Assembly (NCBI GenBank): GCA_966424055.1
Contig: CBJLMB010000010.1
Coordinates: 1 to 64,000 of the forward strand
From: Deminuibacter sp966424055
GTDB taxonomy: Bacteria; Bacteroidota; Bacteroidia; Chitinophagales; Chitinophagaceae
DNA: 64,000 nucleotides
Direction: 5' to 3'
Part shown: positions 56,801 to 64,000 of the stretch, piece after piece
Layout: the number at the start of each line of letters is the position of its first letter
Numbering within the stretch: the stretch's first letter is position 1
The notes under the pieces: generated by a model
What the model saw: only the letters and a program-made list of their open reading frames with translations
The model's database searches: none
Told to the model about the DNA's origin: nothing
Translations under genes and position numbers: made by a program

Positions 56801-56865
56801 CCAAAACTGTTGAGGCAGGAGCATAGCAATAGCAGCACGATAAGCATCATGGAGTACTTTCTCAT
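53854..56865 (-). CDS. SusC/RagA-family TonB-dependent outer-membrane transporter
   Basis: A 1003-residue protein: signal ending CSCLNSFGQ, CarboxypepD_reg domain (IKGKITDSAGVALGNVTIKE), plug with IRGISSLYGDNQALIVLDGV and NINILKGAAATALYGSAGAR, and a barrel ending in FGCSLKLVF. The start at 56865 was chosen for its signal peptide; 20 codons upstream are open but unlike a signal. It stands with a SusD-like 2 partner and no enzyme gene, so substrate is unknown. Confidence 0.95.
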   Translation of the reverse strand: MRKYSMMLIVLLLLCSCLNSFGQSSTIKGKITDSAGVALGNVTIKEKNQKRTVLSKDDGSFEIAVAEDAVLLFSSVGYEPQEMAVSGRKLLKVVLKHSDDVLADVVVTALGVKRDKRNLTFSSQAVKSDELTRAQEPNVLNALSGKVAGVQIASTTGAPGASAAIVIRGISSLYGDNQALIVLDGVPINNDETDGGGDGGAGSNRLADIDPSVIDNINILKGAAATALYGSAGARGVVLITTKNGSRTRKPTVTLSSGLSFETPLYAPRQMKYGQGSNGIYVDGEATKTSTSWGPLMDTLHINGKKAPVYNQMKEFFKTGITNNNTISVSGGGQSSDYYLSYSYFDQKGTVPKATLKRHSLFTKFHSQIFDKLSATFELTYTYADKGSINEGYGLQNPINTVYIAPVSYNMQPYLNADGTQRLYRYSRDNPYWVLDNVNNASLVNRFLPQLHFSYTPFPWLTITERLGGDIYTDKYNYHVNIGDVSYATGRLISNNLNFRQFNHDLIVQFRKEAGKFSTSFLVGNNIWSRHYDNMNAVGTGLSTSGFYNMSNASSVNYSESSSLQRKVGFYAQAELEYAHFLILSLSGRYDGSSVLSQDKAYYPYGSAAAGFVFSELLGQGWKKIVNFGKLRLSYATVGNDNVGVYANNTPYYQAATNVTFPYGGQNGSLISSSLGNPNLKNELQKELELGIETKLLNNRVGIEASYFHRKMSDGLVQGVPLANSTGYGSTTLNAARMHTNGIELLLTGTPVKSRYFSWDITLNYSRLKSVVDYIDGNPSAQVGFVYAVANEVYGQLYGSKYARNTKGQLLLGDDGLPYSDGNGYFGSALPDWTGGITNQFRYKQFSFSFQFDARQGGLLVNTDEYYNLFYGVSKSTEDRANRVIDGVNATSGAKNTVSVSGQKYFQTISYITEAQVQKSSYVKLRNVSLSYNLSKAWLRGLPFKEGMITFTGRNLWIHKAAGFTGSDPESNNTFGVGVGSLGTYAFGTPSSRSFGCSLKLVF

Positions 56866-57142
56866 GTTAAGCATTTTAGTTTTACGCCAATAACTGCGAG
56901 CCCAATAAAAATACTCCTTCATCACACAAGTGACCGCCTATATTTTAACGCCTTTCGGCTTAAAATTAACAGTACAATATTGTGTAATATGTATGCCGCT
57001 CTTTCCAAAATAGACAATAACAGCACATTTAATGTTAAACAGACACTTTTTACTTCCGGTTCGACAATAATCAGGCTATGTTATTAAAAACGGGGCTTCG
57101 GTAATTTATCCGGATATGGTGTGCGTTTAAAGTGGCAAGCCC

Positions 57143-57190
57143 ATGAGTTGCAAGAAATACCTCTCGCAGAATACGCGAAAGACGCAGAAA
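57143..57190. repeat. Dispersed intergenic repeat, copy C (short)
   Basis: It reads atgagttgcaagaaatacct, ctcgcagaatacgcgaaag and acgcagaaa, matching the first third of copies A, B and E. It lies in the 480-base gap between susC and the cytolysin-like gene. Confidence 0.65.
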
Positions 57191-57270
57191 TATAAACGGT
57201 AATCAGGCAAAAGGAAGAATGGATAGGTTGATAAGGAAAAAATAACAGCGCTTTTAGTAGTGTTTTCTTT

Positions 57271-57337
57271 AGGGTTTATTATCTTGATTGCTCAAATCAT
57301 TGTTTTGGTGCTAACCCATTGACGGAGAATAAACCCT
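57271..57337 (+). promoter_or_regulatory. Inverted repeat in the 5' leader of the cytolysin-like gene
   Basis: AGGGTTTATT (57271-57280) and AATAAACCCT (57328-57337) are a perfect 10-bp inverted repeat with a 47-base spacer. The right arm ends eight bases before the ATG at 57346. In RNA it would close a long loop and hide the region just upstream of the start codon. It could also be a pair of protein half-sites. Confidence 0.45.
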
Positions 57338-57345
57338 GATCATAT

Positions 57346-58440
57346 ATGAAAACACCCTGCACGCTACTGACTGCAAGCTTACTGCTATTGGCTATTGCCT
57401 GCTCAAAAAGCGAAAACGCTCCTCCTGAAAATCCTCCGCAACCCTCTGGCGGTGGCCAGGAAACCGTAAGATATAAAATAAAAATAATCGATTCTATCAG
57501 CCGCCTGTTGAAGGGGATGGAGGACGTTAGCGTGGTTGGAATGCAGGTGCCGCCCGACAGCAGCAGCGTTGTTTTCCAGGTAACAAGAAAAGGGGACGGG
57601 AATAAGATACCTTATTTGCCGTCAGGAACAACGCAGGCTGTTTACCCAGGCGCCATTATTGACGGTAAAAAGATCAGCCCGCGTTTGTATGAAGCATTAC
57701 CCGGGTTAAAACAGAATGCACTGGAACGGATGGTTTCTATACCGGCTGATCATTTTGCCGATACAGTAATGCAACCCACCCCGGAAAACCTGCAGTCTGT
57801 TACCCCACTGGTTGCGAAAGCGTTGAACGGGGGCGAAGGGAAGGAGATTAGCCAATTTTCATACGATGAAGGTTCGGCTTTTAATGATTACGGCTATTTT
57901 GCTTTTGCGCGAAACCTGGACCCTGCTGTACTCAATGGAAAGCAAGGCCTGATCACCCACCGGACAGGGATGATCAGCACCATTGTAAAAGAAAATTTTA
58001 CCGTGAGTGTCGGGCCACCTGCACAAACACCTTTTCTCCAGGAGAATGCTCCCGCCGGAACAGAGCCGGTCATTATAACGGATGTTGACTATGGCTATAG
58101 GGTTTTTGTTGTGCTGGAATCAGATGCTGACTATAATGCCCTGAAGGTAGCGTATAAACTGGCTATGGGTACCGGAACACCGGATAATGCACAAAAAAGC
58201 CTGCTGGATAAAGCGGTCATCGATATTTATGCTACTGGTCTGCCTGCCGAGGATGAACGCAGTTTACAGGGATTGGCTGGATATGCACGCATAAGAGCTT
58301 TGAGTAAAATTATATTGAAAAGCGGCAAATATACTGCTGCGGAATATGGCAAGCCTATCAGTTTCAGCTTACGTACGGTGAATGACTATGGCTGGGTGAG
58401 CCCTGTTTATACTTATAATTTGAAATACCTGTTGAAGTAA
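57346..58440 (+). CDS. Cholesterol-dependent-cytolysin-like (CDC-like) pore-forming lipoprotein
   Basis: A 364-residue lipoprotein (LLLLAIACSKSENAPPENPP). Several stretches follow the order of thiol-activated cytolysins: TTQAVYPGAIIDGKKI (perfringolysin has TYPGAL), EPVIITDVDYGYRVFVVLES followed by ADYNALKVAYKLAM (compare PPVMVSNVAYGRTVYVKLET), an IDIYATGLPA strand (compare TAVVLGG) and EYGKPISFSLRTVNDYGWVS (compare PAYPISYTSVFLKDN). The protein ends where domain 3 of a CDC ends; domain 4 with its Trp-rich undecapeptide is absent. CDC-like proteins of Bacteroidota are reported to form antibacterial pores, in some cases as two-component systems. No partner toxin or immunity gene is clear here. 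The assignment is by eye and should be tested. Confidence 0.7.
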   Translation: MKTPCTLLTASLLLLAIACSKSENAPPENPPQPSGGGQETVRYKIKIIDSISRLLKGMEDVSVVGMQVPPDSSSVVFQVTRKGDGNKIPYLPSGTTQAVYPGAIIDGKKISPRLYEALPGLKQNALERMVSIPADHFADTVMQPTPENLQSVTPLVAKALNGGEGKEISQFSYDEGSAFNDYGYFAFARNLDPAVLNGKQGLITHRTGMISTIVKENFTVSVGPPAQTPFLQENAPAGTEPVIITDVDYGYRVFVVLESDADYNALKVAYKLAMGTGTPDNAQKSLLDKAVIDIYATGLPAEDERSLQGLAGYARIRALSKIILKSGKYTAAEYGKPISFSLRTVNDYGWVSPVYTYNLKYLLK

Positions 58441-58482
58441 TTGTTTGTATAAAAAACAGGGCCGGATTTAGTAATTTAGTGT

Positions 58483-59382
58483 ATGTACAAAAGCGAAACC
58501 CTCAGGGAATATTATAAAAATAAATCCGGGAATAAAACCGCTTCTTGTCTTTTGCAGAATGGAACAAAAGAAGTGTTTGGTGTATTCCCCCGGACTGCTT
58601 ATTCCGGGAAAACCTTCTGCAGGCACCATGCATTTTACAAAATATCCCTTATTGTAGGGGCGGGAACGCTCTGGTATGAAGGTGCAAGATTTGAATTAAA
58701 CGGGGCCACTTTATTTCTTTCTACTCCCATGACCACTTATTCCTGGGAAGCAAGGTCTGAAAAGCAGGAGGGATGGCATTGCCTGTTCACAGATCTTTTT
58801 ATGAAGGATATTCCCCTGGATTACTGGATAAGCCCCGCTTCCCTGCCTGCAGGCTGCCCGGTTTTCCGTATGTCTGAAGAACAGTGTGCGGAGTTTTCCA
58901 GGCTGTTTGAAAAAATGCAGCAGGAATTATTTTCGGGGTACCGCTTTAAAATGGAGTTGTTGCGCAGTTATGTATGCACCATCATTTACGAAGCACTCAA
59001 GATGCTTGCATGCACAGGTGAGATGAAAAAAACAGATGCTTCAGCCTGGCTCACCCGCCAGTTTCTGCAACTTCTCGAAAAACAGTTTAATAAATACTCG
59101 CCTGATGATCCTGTGCATTTAAGTACGCCCGGCGATTTTGCCCGCCGGTTATGCACACATGTCAACCACCTTAACCGGTCAGTAAAACAGGTTACAGGAA
59201 AAACAACCACTGCATTGATCAATGAAAGAATGATAAAAGAAGCGATGCTGCTGCTCAAAATGCCTGAATGGAATATAGCACAGATCGCAAACGGGCTTGG
59301 CTTCGAGTACCCGGCCAATTTTAATTTATTCTTTAAAAAACAAACAGGTATTGCACCTTCGGTATTTCGCAATAATATTTGA
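58483..59382 (+). CDS. AraC-family transcriptional regulator
   Basis: A 299-residue regulator. The N-terminal part (about 20-180) is a cupin-like sensing domain. Residues about 195-299 hold two helix-turn-helix motifs: DFARRLCTHVNHLNRSVKQV and EWNIAQIANGLGFEYPANFN, then LFFKKQTGIAPSVFRNNI, the AraC hallmark. It is 42 bases after the cytolysin-like gene and 78 before the efflux pump, all on the plus strand. In Bacteroidota, regulators of this kind commonly control an adjacent pump. Confidence 0.93.
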   Translation: MYKSETLREYYKNKSGNKTASCLLQNGTKEVFGVFPRTAYSGKTFCRHHAFYKISLIVGAGTLWYEGARFELNGATLFLSTPMTTYSWEARSEKQEGWHCLFTDLFMKDIPLDYWISPASLPAGCPVFRMSEEQCAEFSRLFEKMQQELFSGYRFKMELLRSYVCTIIYEALKMLACTGEMKKTDASAWLTRQFLQLLEKQFNKYSPDDPVHLSTPGDFARRLCTHVNHLNRSVKQVTGKTTTALINERMIKEAMLLLKMPEWNIAQIANGLGFEYPANFNLFFKKQTGIAPSVFRNNI

Positions 59383-59460
59383 TTTTAATAGGTATTTGTT
59401 TGTTTTTAAGATTTGTGGCAAGGGAGCCCTCCGGTAGTTTTGCCTGTAAAGCAACCGGAA

Positions 59461-60696
59461 ATGAACGGGATATTCAAAGGCATCATTCAGCATAAAAAAG
59501 AACACCGCAAATACAAAAGGATACGTACGCTGCTGGCTCTTCTGTCTTTACCTATATCGGGGTTTACAACAGATATTTATATTTCTTCACTGCCAGATAT
59601 GACCCATGCATTTCATGTAACAAACATACAAATACAGGCAACGCTTACGCTTTTCCTGGTTAGTTATGGCATTGGCCAGCTGTTTATAGGCGGCATACTG
59701 GATTGCTTTGGAAGATATTGGATATACCTGCTATCGATGCTTGTTTTTTCTGCTGCCAGTCTGGCGATAGCCCTGCTCAGCAATATTTACCTGGTTTATT
59801 GTATGAGAATAGTGCAGGGACTAACAGTGAGCGCGATCGTTGTTGCAAAGCGGGCTTATTTTGTAGATGAATATACCGGGAAAAAACTAACGTATTATCT
59901 CAGCATGTTTTCCATAATATGGTCAACCGGCCCTATTGTGGCCCCGTTTATTGGCGGGTATCTTCAGTCGTTATTCGGCTGGCAGGCCAATTTCTATTTT
60001 TTATCTGTCGCTGCGCTGCTGCTGGCATTGGGTGACCTGGTTTTTGGCGGGGAAACGCTCAGGAAACCTGCACCATTCAATGTGCAATATATGATGAAGA
60101 TCTATGGCGAAATGCTGAAGACAAGATCCTTTATATTCAGCATACTGATTGTGGGACTGTCTTATGCTGTGATGATGGTTTATAATATGACCGCTTCTTT
60201 TATTATTGAACATCATTTCGGGTATAGTGAAATTACCACCGGCTTTTGTTCATTGCTATTGGGATTAGCATGGTTGCTGGGCGGCCTGATCGGCAGGATG
60301 ACAATGATGGCGCCATTTTCCCGGAAGCTGATCTGGAGTACAGGTGTTCAGTTATTGTTGACCATCCTAATGCTTGCTGTTGCCCGCGTCACAGATGGCT
60401 TATATTCTCTTGTCTTTTTTGCCGGTCTTATACAGATCTGTGCCGGTTATACATTCAATAACCTTTTAACGTATTGTATGGGAATGTTTCCGCAGGCAGC
60501 CGGTATCGCCATCGGTCTCACGGGGGGCATCAATTTAATAGCGGTGTCTGTATTCAGCTATGCTGTAGTTGGCGTTATGCCCGCAAAGAATGAAGCGCAT
60601 CTTGCTTCCAGTTACCTGCTGCTGACACTGGCTTCTGCTGTTGCAATGTTATTGATCCTTTTGCCCGAAAGAAAACCGGTGCAAAGGACACAATAG
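59461..60696 (+). CDS. Bcr/CflA-type MFS drug efflux transporter
   Basis: A 411-residue, 12-helix MFS protein. It has the Bcr/CflA start LSLPISGFTTDIYISSLPDM, the loop 2-3 region FIGGILDCFGRYWIYLLSML (a variant of the GxLaDrxGrr motif), and SIIWSTGPIVAPFIGGYLQS in the fifth helix (motif C area). The start at 59461 removes a 16-codon TTG extension. It probably exports drugs or metabolites across the inner membrane under the AraC regulator upstream. Confidence 0.9.
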   Translation: MNGIFKGIIQHKKEHRKYKRIRTLLALLSLPISGFTTDIYISSLPDMTHAFHVTNIQIQATLTLFLVSYGIGQLFIGGILDCFGRYWIYLLSMLVFSAASLAIALLSNIYLVYCMRIVQGLTVSAIVVAKRAYFVDEYTGKKLTYYLSMFSIIWSTGPIVAPFIGGYLQSLFGWQANFYFLSVAALLLALGDLVFGGETLRKPAPFNVQYMMKIYGEMLKTRSFIFSILIVGLSYAVMMVYNMTASFIIEHHFGYSEITTGFCSLLLGLAWLLGGLIGRMTMMAPFSRKLIWSTGVQLLLTILMLAVARVTDGLYSLVFFAGLIQICAGYTFNNLLTYCMGMFPQAAGIAIGLTGGINLIAVSVFSYAVVGVMPAKNEAHLASSYLLLTLASAVAMLLILLPERKPVQRTQ

Positions 60697-60700
60697 CGCT

Positions 60701-60748
60701 GGATTACAAGAAATTCATCTTGCGGAATACGCAAAAAACACAGAAAGT
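60701..60748. repeat. Dispersed intergenic repeat, copy D (short)
   Basis: ggattacaagaaattcatct, tgcggaatacgcaaaaaaca, cagaaag. It corresponds to the first third of the long copies and sits between two convergent genes. Confidence 0.6.
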
Positions 60749-60760
60749 AAAACTTTCTTT

Positions 60761-60778
60761 CAGCCCAATACCGGGCTG
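60761..60778. terminator. Short hairpin between convergent genes
   Basis: CAGCCC-aatacc-GGGCTG, 6-bp stem, directly adjoining the stop of the minus-strand kinase. No T-run follows on either strand, so efficiency is doubtful. Confidence 0.4.
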
Positions 60779-62713
60779 CTATACCTGTACTTCTATTTCT
60801 ACACTGGTACCCTTGCCTGGTTCGGAGATAATATCGATAGTGCCATGCAGGTAGGCCACACGCTTGCGGATATTGTTCAGGCCCATCCCGGAATAAGCGA
60901 TGCTGGGATCAAAGCCTTTCCCATTATCTTCCAGTGTGATCAGGAAAGTGGTTTCGTTTTGCGCACATTGAAGGGTGATATGTGATGGTTGTCCATGGCG
61001 CACTGCATTGTTCAGCAACTCCTGTACAATGCGGTAGATCATGGTTTGTGTGGCATGGGGAAGATGCGCCTGCAGATCAAAAGCATGAAAGGAAATTGTT
61101 CTTTGTGCCGTGATAAAGCTTTCAGCCAGTTCTTTCAGTGCTGCTTCCAGTCCAAGGCGGTGAAGCGTAACCGGTGAGAGGTCGCGTGCGATGGTGCGCA
61201 GTTCTTTCAATGAGCCGGCCAGCTGGTTGCGTGCAATATCAATATCGGGTGGGGTACTGGCCTGTGATAGCTGCATACCCAGCCTGGCAAGCATGCTGCC
61301 CAGCCCATCGTGCAGATCGCGGGCCAGCCGCTCGCGCTCTTCTTCCTGTCCCTGCAGAAGTGCGCGGTTAAGCAACAATGCCCTTTCTTTTTCATTGAGC
61401 TTTTTGGCATTGCGGTAATTGTACCACACAAGGGTGGCTACTATCAGCAGGAAGGCTGCTGCCGCGGCCAGCAGCCAGTTAAGGGTGCGCTGGTTGTTGA
61501 GCTGCAGCTGGGCCTCTTTGTGTTTGGCCTGCAGTGCATTGATCTGTTTTTCTTTTTCGGCGCTCTGGTAATGCGCTTCCAGCTCGTTCAGCTTTTCTTT
61601 CAGCCGGCTGGTATTGGCGCTGTCACTTAAGCGGCTGTATTCTTTTTGCCAGCGGTAGGCTTCAGCCATATTGCCCAGCTGTGCATATGTTTGGGCAAGA
61701 TGTTCCCTGTAAAGCAGCCTGTTCTTGGGCATTGAGTTGGCGGTGTTTTTTACCAGGTTCAGCAGCACATCTCTGGCGGCGCCGTATTTGCCTTCATCGG
61801 CATACAGGCGGTGCAGCTGGAACAACAATCCCTCTCTATCGTATTTATCACCGGGCCTGGTGGCCAGTTCCAGGCCTTTGCGAAGACTGGCCAGGGCTTT
61901 GTCATATTGTTTCAGTTTGCGGTAGTACATGCCCTCGCGGATATGATATTTTCCTCCAACATCGGCTTTGGGATAACGCTTCATCCAGGCAGCAGCGCTA
62001 TCCAGCCTTTGTTTAGCCAGGCTGAATTTTTCCAGTTCGATATAGCAGGCGGCAGAACCGATATACCCTTGTATAACCCTGGCCGGCTGCTTAACGCGGG
62101 GCAGGCTTTGCCAGATGGCTATTGCTTTATCATTGTATATCGCTGCTTTGTCGAAATATTCTTCATTTGCGAAACTCATACCGAGGTCAGTATAACAGGC
62201 GGCAATAAAATCTTTGTTACCGGCTTTTTCTGCCATGGGGATGGCTTTGTTCAGTACTATATTGGCAAAAGTCTGTTCATCTTTCCATCGCTGTTCCAGT
62301 GCCCCGTAATTACGCCATGACAATGCCCTGAATGTATAAGCTTCCGTGGTTTTAAAAGAGGAAAGGGCTGAATCTGCTTTTAAATAAGCAGCTTCAGACT
62401 TAGGAATATCTGTGTTGAAATATAACTGGCCTATATAGAAAAAATACATGGCCCGTAAAAAAGGATATTTAGCCGATAATTGTTTAGCCGCCTCAAGGTG
62501 ATAAAGTGTAGGCGTGGTATCATGGTTGGGTGCATAAATCCAGTAGTTCGATAACCGGTAATGCATCTGCGCTTTAATGCTGTCTGAACTGGTTGTTTGC
62601 AAAATATGCGTCAGGCTGTCAACATAAGCCTGCCCGTCATCTATGGTTAACTGGGCCCTGCAGCAGAAAAAAGTACAAAGGAAGAAGGATAGGAGAATAA
62701 AAGATCGCTTCAT
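60779..62713 (-). CDS. NarL-type sensor histidine kinase with periplasmic TPRs
   Basis: A 644-residue kinase. Signal (SFILLSFFLCTFFCCRAQ), then TPR repeats to about 385 (AACYTDLGMSFANEEYFDKA, EKFSLAKQRLDSAAAWMKRY), a coiled coil, one membrane helix (TLNWLLAAAAAFLLIVATLV), and a HisKA_3 domain with EERERLARDLHDGLGSMLAR, whose HD is the phospho-site. The HATPase has IVQELLNNAVRHGQPSHI and GKGFDPSIAYSGMGLNNIRK. I chose the ATG at 62713 for its signal peptide. It is divergent from a LuxR-type regulator gene, which is its likely partner. Confidence 0.93.
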   Translation of the reverse strand: MKRSFILLSFFLCTFFCCRAQLTIDDGQAYVDSLTHILQTTSSDSIKAQMHYRLSNYWIYAPNHDTTPTLYHLEAAKQLSAKYPFLRAMYFFYIGQLYFNTDIPKSEAAYLKADSALSSFKTTEAYTFRALSWRNYGALEQRWKDEQTFANIVLNKAIPMAEKAGNKDFIAACYTDLGMSFANEEYFDKAAIYNDKAIAIWQSLPRVKQPARVIQGYIGSAACYIELEKFSLAKQRLDSAAAWMKRYPKADVGGKYHIREGMYYRKLKQYDKALASLRKGLELATRPGDKYDREGLLFQLHRLYADEGKYGAARDVLLNLVKNTANSMPKNRLLYREHLAQTYAQLGNMAEAYRWQKEYSRLSDSANTSRLKEKLNELEAHYQSAEKEKQINALQAKHKEAQLQLNNQRTLNWLLAAAAAFLLIVATLVWYNYRNAKKLNEKERALLLNRALLQGQEEERERLARDLHDGLGSMLARLGMQLSQASTPPDIDIARNQLAGSLKELRTIARDLSPVTLHRLGLEAALKELAESFITAQRTISFHAFDLQAHLPHATQTMIYRIVQELLNNAVRHGQPSHITLQCAQNETTFLITLEDNGKGFDPSIAYSGMGLNNIRKRVAYLHGTIDIISEPGKGTSVEIEVQV

Positions 62714-62758
62714 GAGCAAAAAGTAACTCAGATTAGCCAAAATACATAGCAGCTACTC

Positions 62759-62766
62759 AAAAATAC
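62759..62766 (-). promoter_or_regulatory. Possible -7 box of the kinase gene
   Basis: The minus strand reads TATTTTTG, a TAnnTTTG match, about 46 bases before the kinase ATG. The -33 region is weak. The other 200 bases of the divergent gap show no clear site. Confidence 0.35.
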
Positions 62767-63006
62767 CTTAAAATAGGTAGTGAAAGGCCACAGGACAGAA
62801 ATAGAAGCGTTTAATAGTATAGCATTATGTATGCTGTGCAATGAATTTCTTAAAGCCCGGCGCTATGGAGAATAGGTTACACTGTTAGTTCCCTGTTACC
62901 CCGGAAAATCGTATTTTGCCTTTATGGCTGCTGCAACAGCTGAAGGATTACTGGTAATCACCTTAAATAAAAAGGTTGCATGTAATTCCCCTAAAAATGT
63001 AACCTG

Positions 63007-63645
63007 ATGAGCAAACAGGCTTCTATTCCACTGGTTGTTGTAGATGATCATCCGATGATCATTGAAGGATTGAAACAATTATTGTCCAAGAATACCGATA
63101 TTACTATCGCTGCATCTTTTACCGGCGGGGCCGGGCTGATCTCTTTTTTAGCGGCTAATTATGTAAAGATCGTTTTGCTGGATATCAACCTGCCCGATAC
63201 CAATGGTATAGACCTCTGCAAAGAGATTAAAAAAAGCTTCCCTGATACAATTGTACTGCCCATCAGCAGTTATGCCGAGCGGCCCATTGTTTTGCAGATG
63301 CTGCAAAACGGTGCTTCGGGCTATTTGCTAAAAAGTATTTCAGAAGCTGAGCTGCTCGAATGTATTGAAGAGGTGCTGAACGGCAGAACCGCATTCAGCC
63401 TGGGTGTTAAAGAACTGATTGCCCGGCCGGGTATAGCCGATATGGCATTTAACCTGCAACTGACCAGGCGCGAACTTGAAATTCTGAAACTGATCGCTGT
63501 TGGTAAAACCACCGAACAAATTGCCAAACATCTTTTTTTAAGTCCGCTTACGGTGAACACCCATCGCAGGAACATGATGCAAAAACTGGGTGTTAACAGC
63601 TCACCGGCACTGATAAAAATTGCCATGGAAAATAACTGGTTGTAA
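63007..63645 (+). CDS. NarL/LuxR-family response regulator
   Basis: A 212-residue regulator. The receiver (1-120) has VVDDHPMIIEGLKQLL and phospho-acceptor Asp59 (KIVLLDINLPDTNGIDL). The LuxR-type HTH (about 148-205) has LTRRELEILKLIAVGKTTEQ, IAKHLFLSPLTVNTHRRNMM. Length is standard. It is divergent from the NarL-type kinase 293 bases away, and the two form the expected pair. Confidence 0.94.
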   Translation: MSKQASIPLVVVDDHPMIIEGLKQLLSKNTDITIAASFTGGAGLISFLAANYVKIVLLDINLPDTNGIDLCKEIKKSFPDTIVLPISSYAERPIVLQMLQNGASGYLLKSISEAELLECIEEVLNGRTAFSLGVKELIARPGIADMAFNLQLTRRELEILKLIAVGKTTEQIAKHLFLSPLTVNTHRRNMMQKLGVNSSPALIKIAMENNWL

Positions 63646-63710
63646 TACCGGTTATTAACTGACGGAAAATACAAGGCGTTTAATAGCCGCTTATGATAGA
63701 GCTAATAGTG

Positions 63711-63876
63711 GTGAGCTGCAAGGGATTTGTCTCGCGGAATACGCAGAAAGATTTTTTACAGGTTGGGAAATTTTATCTGGCAAAACAATTGTATGCTGTT
63801 TAACGACCTGCGGACTGCCGACTGCTGACTGGACACCCTACCTCATGGCTGGAAGCTCATGGCTTGTCGCTGCTTT
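63711..63876. repeat. Dispersed intergenic repeat, copy E (long)
   Basis: It carries the head (gagctgcaagggatttgtct, cgcggaatacgcagaaag), the middle (ctggcaaaacaattgtatgc, tgtttaac) and the tail (tcatggctggaagctcatgg) in the same order as copies A and B at the other end of the window, with a roughly 30-base insertion containing ctgcggactgccgactgctg. Confidence 0.75.
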
Positions 63877-63935
63877 GGATAGCCGGTTTGTACCGGATGA
63901 CAGATTTTAGTATTTTCAATACCTTATTTGCGGGT

Positions 63936-64000
63936 ATGCCTTATAATGAACAACTGGCGGCAAGGATCAGGGAGGCGCTGGCAGGTCAGCGGAAACTGGA
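63936..64000 (+). CDS. TfoX/Sxy N-terminal-domain protein, partial
   Basis: Only the first 21 codons are in the window: MPYNEQLAARIREALAGQRK. This is the standard opening of the TfoX_N family (YxEQLAxRIREAL), small proteins of about 110 residues named after the competence regulator but mostly of unknown role in Bacteroidota. The window edge cuts it. Confidence 0.65.
   Translation, partial: MPYNEQLAARIREALAGQRKL

Noticed and set aside
55886..56893. 335-codon plus-strand ORF opposite the third susC
   Set aside because: It is the antisense of the plug and early barrel of a clear SusC protein; Ser/Thr/Pro-rich translation without domains.

Overview
The window looks like chromosomal DNA of a member of the Bacteroidota, most likely the Chitinophagaceae or a close relative. 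The evidence is three SusC/SusD outer-membrane uptake pairs, lipoproteins with a Bacteroidota-type Cys after a hydrophobic leader, near absence of Shine-Dalgarno sequences, at least one textbook TTTG-N19-TAnnTTTG promoter, TlpA proteins, VKOR-thioredoxin fusions, and KxLxLxK...GG leader peptides of the Bacteroidota lanthipeptide type. The species cannot be named from sequence reading alone.

Layout. 1-2.6 kb: a duplicated intergenic repeat, a half-size EamA transporter, a SnoaL-like protein and a TlpA lipid-side thioredoxin. 2.8-10.4 kb (minus): a SusC-SusD-M14 peptidase operon, preceded by a nearly leaderless 34-codon ORF ending in four Cys codons, a hairpin, and a palindromic operator that fills the promoter spacer. 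A tRNA-Cys-like element follows its terminator. 10.4-27.3 kb is an AT-rich accessory region. It holds decayed ORFs, an esterase lipoprotein, and a five-gene minus-strand export cassette (VKOR-Trx, a six-Cys double-glycine peptide, TlpA, C39-peptidase ABC exporter, HlyD). It also holds two orphan lanthipeptide-type leader peptides and an S41 protease / LytS kinase / LytTR regulator operon. Gene fragments next to a tRNA-Ala close it.

27.4-31 kb carries housekeeping-like genes (YdeI family, Rdx family, type II NADH dehydrogenase). 31.5-36.4 kb is an orphan type VI secretion effector module: VgrG, an unknown protein, a PAAR-like effector with a probable PD-(D/E)xK nuclease end, and a probable immunity protein. 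36.4-43.8 kb (minus): a second SusC-SusD pair with a DUF1573 lipoprotein and a cytochrome c/FG-GAP lipoprotein. 44.6-46.1 kb: a divergent JmjC-type cupin and a CarboxypepD_reg protein around a second copy of the palindromic operator, then a second tRNA-Cys-like gene. 46.2-52 kb is again AT-rich: an O-antigen-ligase-like protein, a transglutaminase lipoprotein, unknown lipoproteins and two gene remnants. 52.4-56.9 kb (minus): the third SusC-SusD pair. 57.3-60.7 kb (plus): a probable cholesterol-dependent-cytolysin-like lipoprotein, an AraC regulator and an MFS efflux pump. 60.8-63.6 kb: a divergent NarL-type kinase and regulator. The window ends in the start of a TfoX-like gene.

How the parts fit. 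Three separate nutrient-uptake loci are interleaved with systems for interaction with other cells: disulfide-rich secreted peptides with their own oxidation and export machinery, a T6SS toxin/immunity pair, and a CDC-like pore former. The best regulatory observations are the poly-Cys leader with its promoter-operator, and the reuse of the same palindrome (GTCTA-N9-TAGAC) 35 kb away. No CRISPR array, rRNA, complete transposase or integrase was seen.
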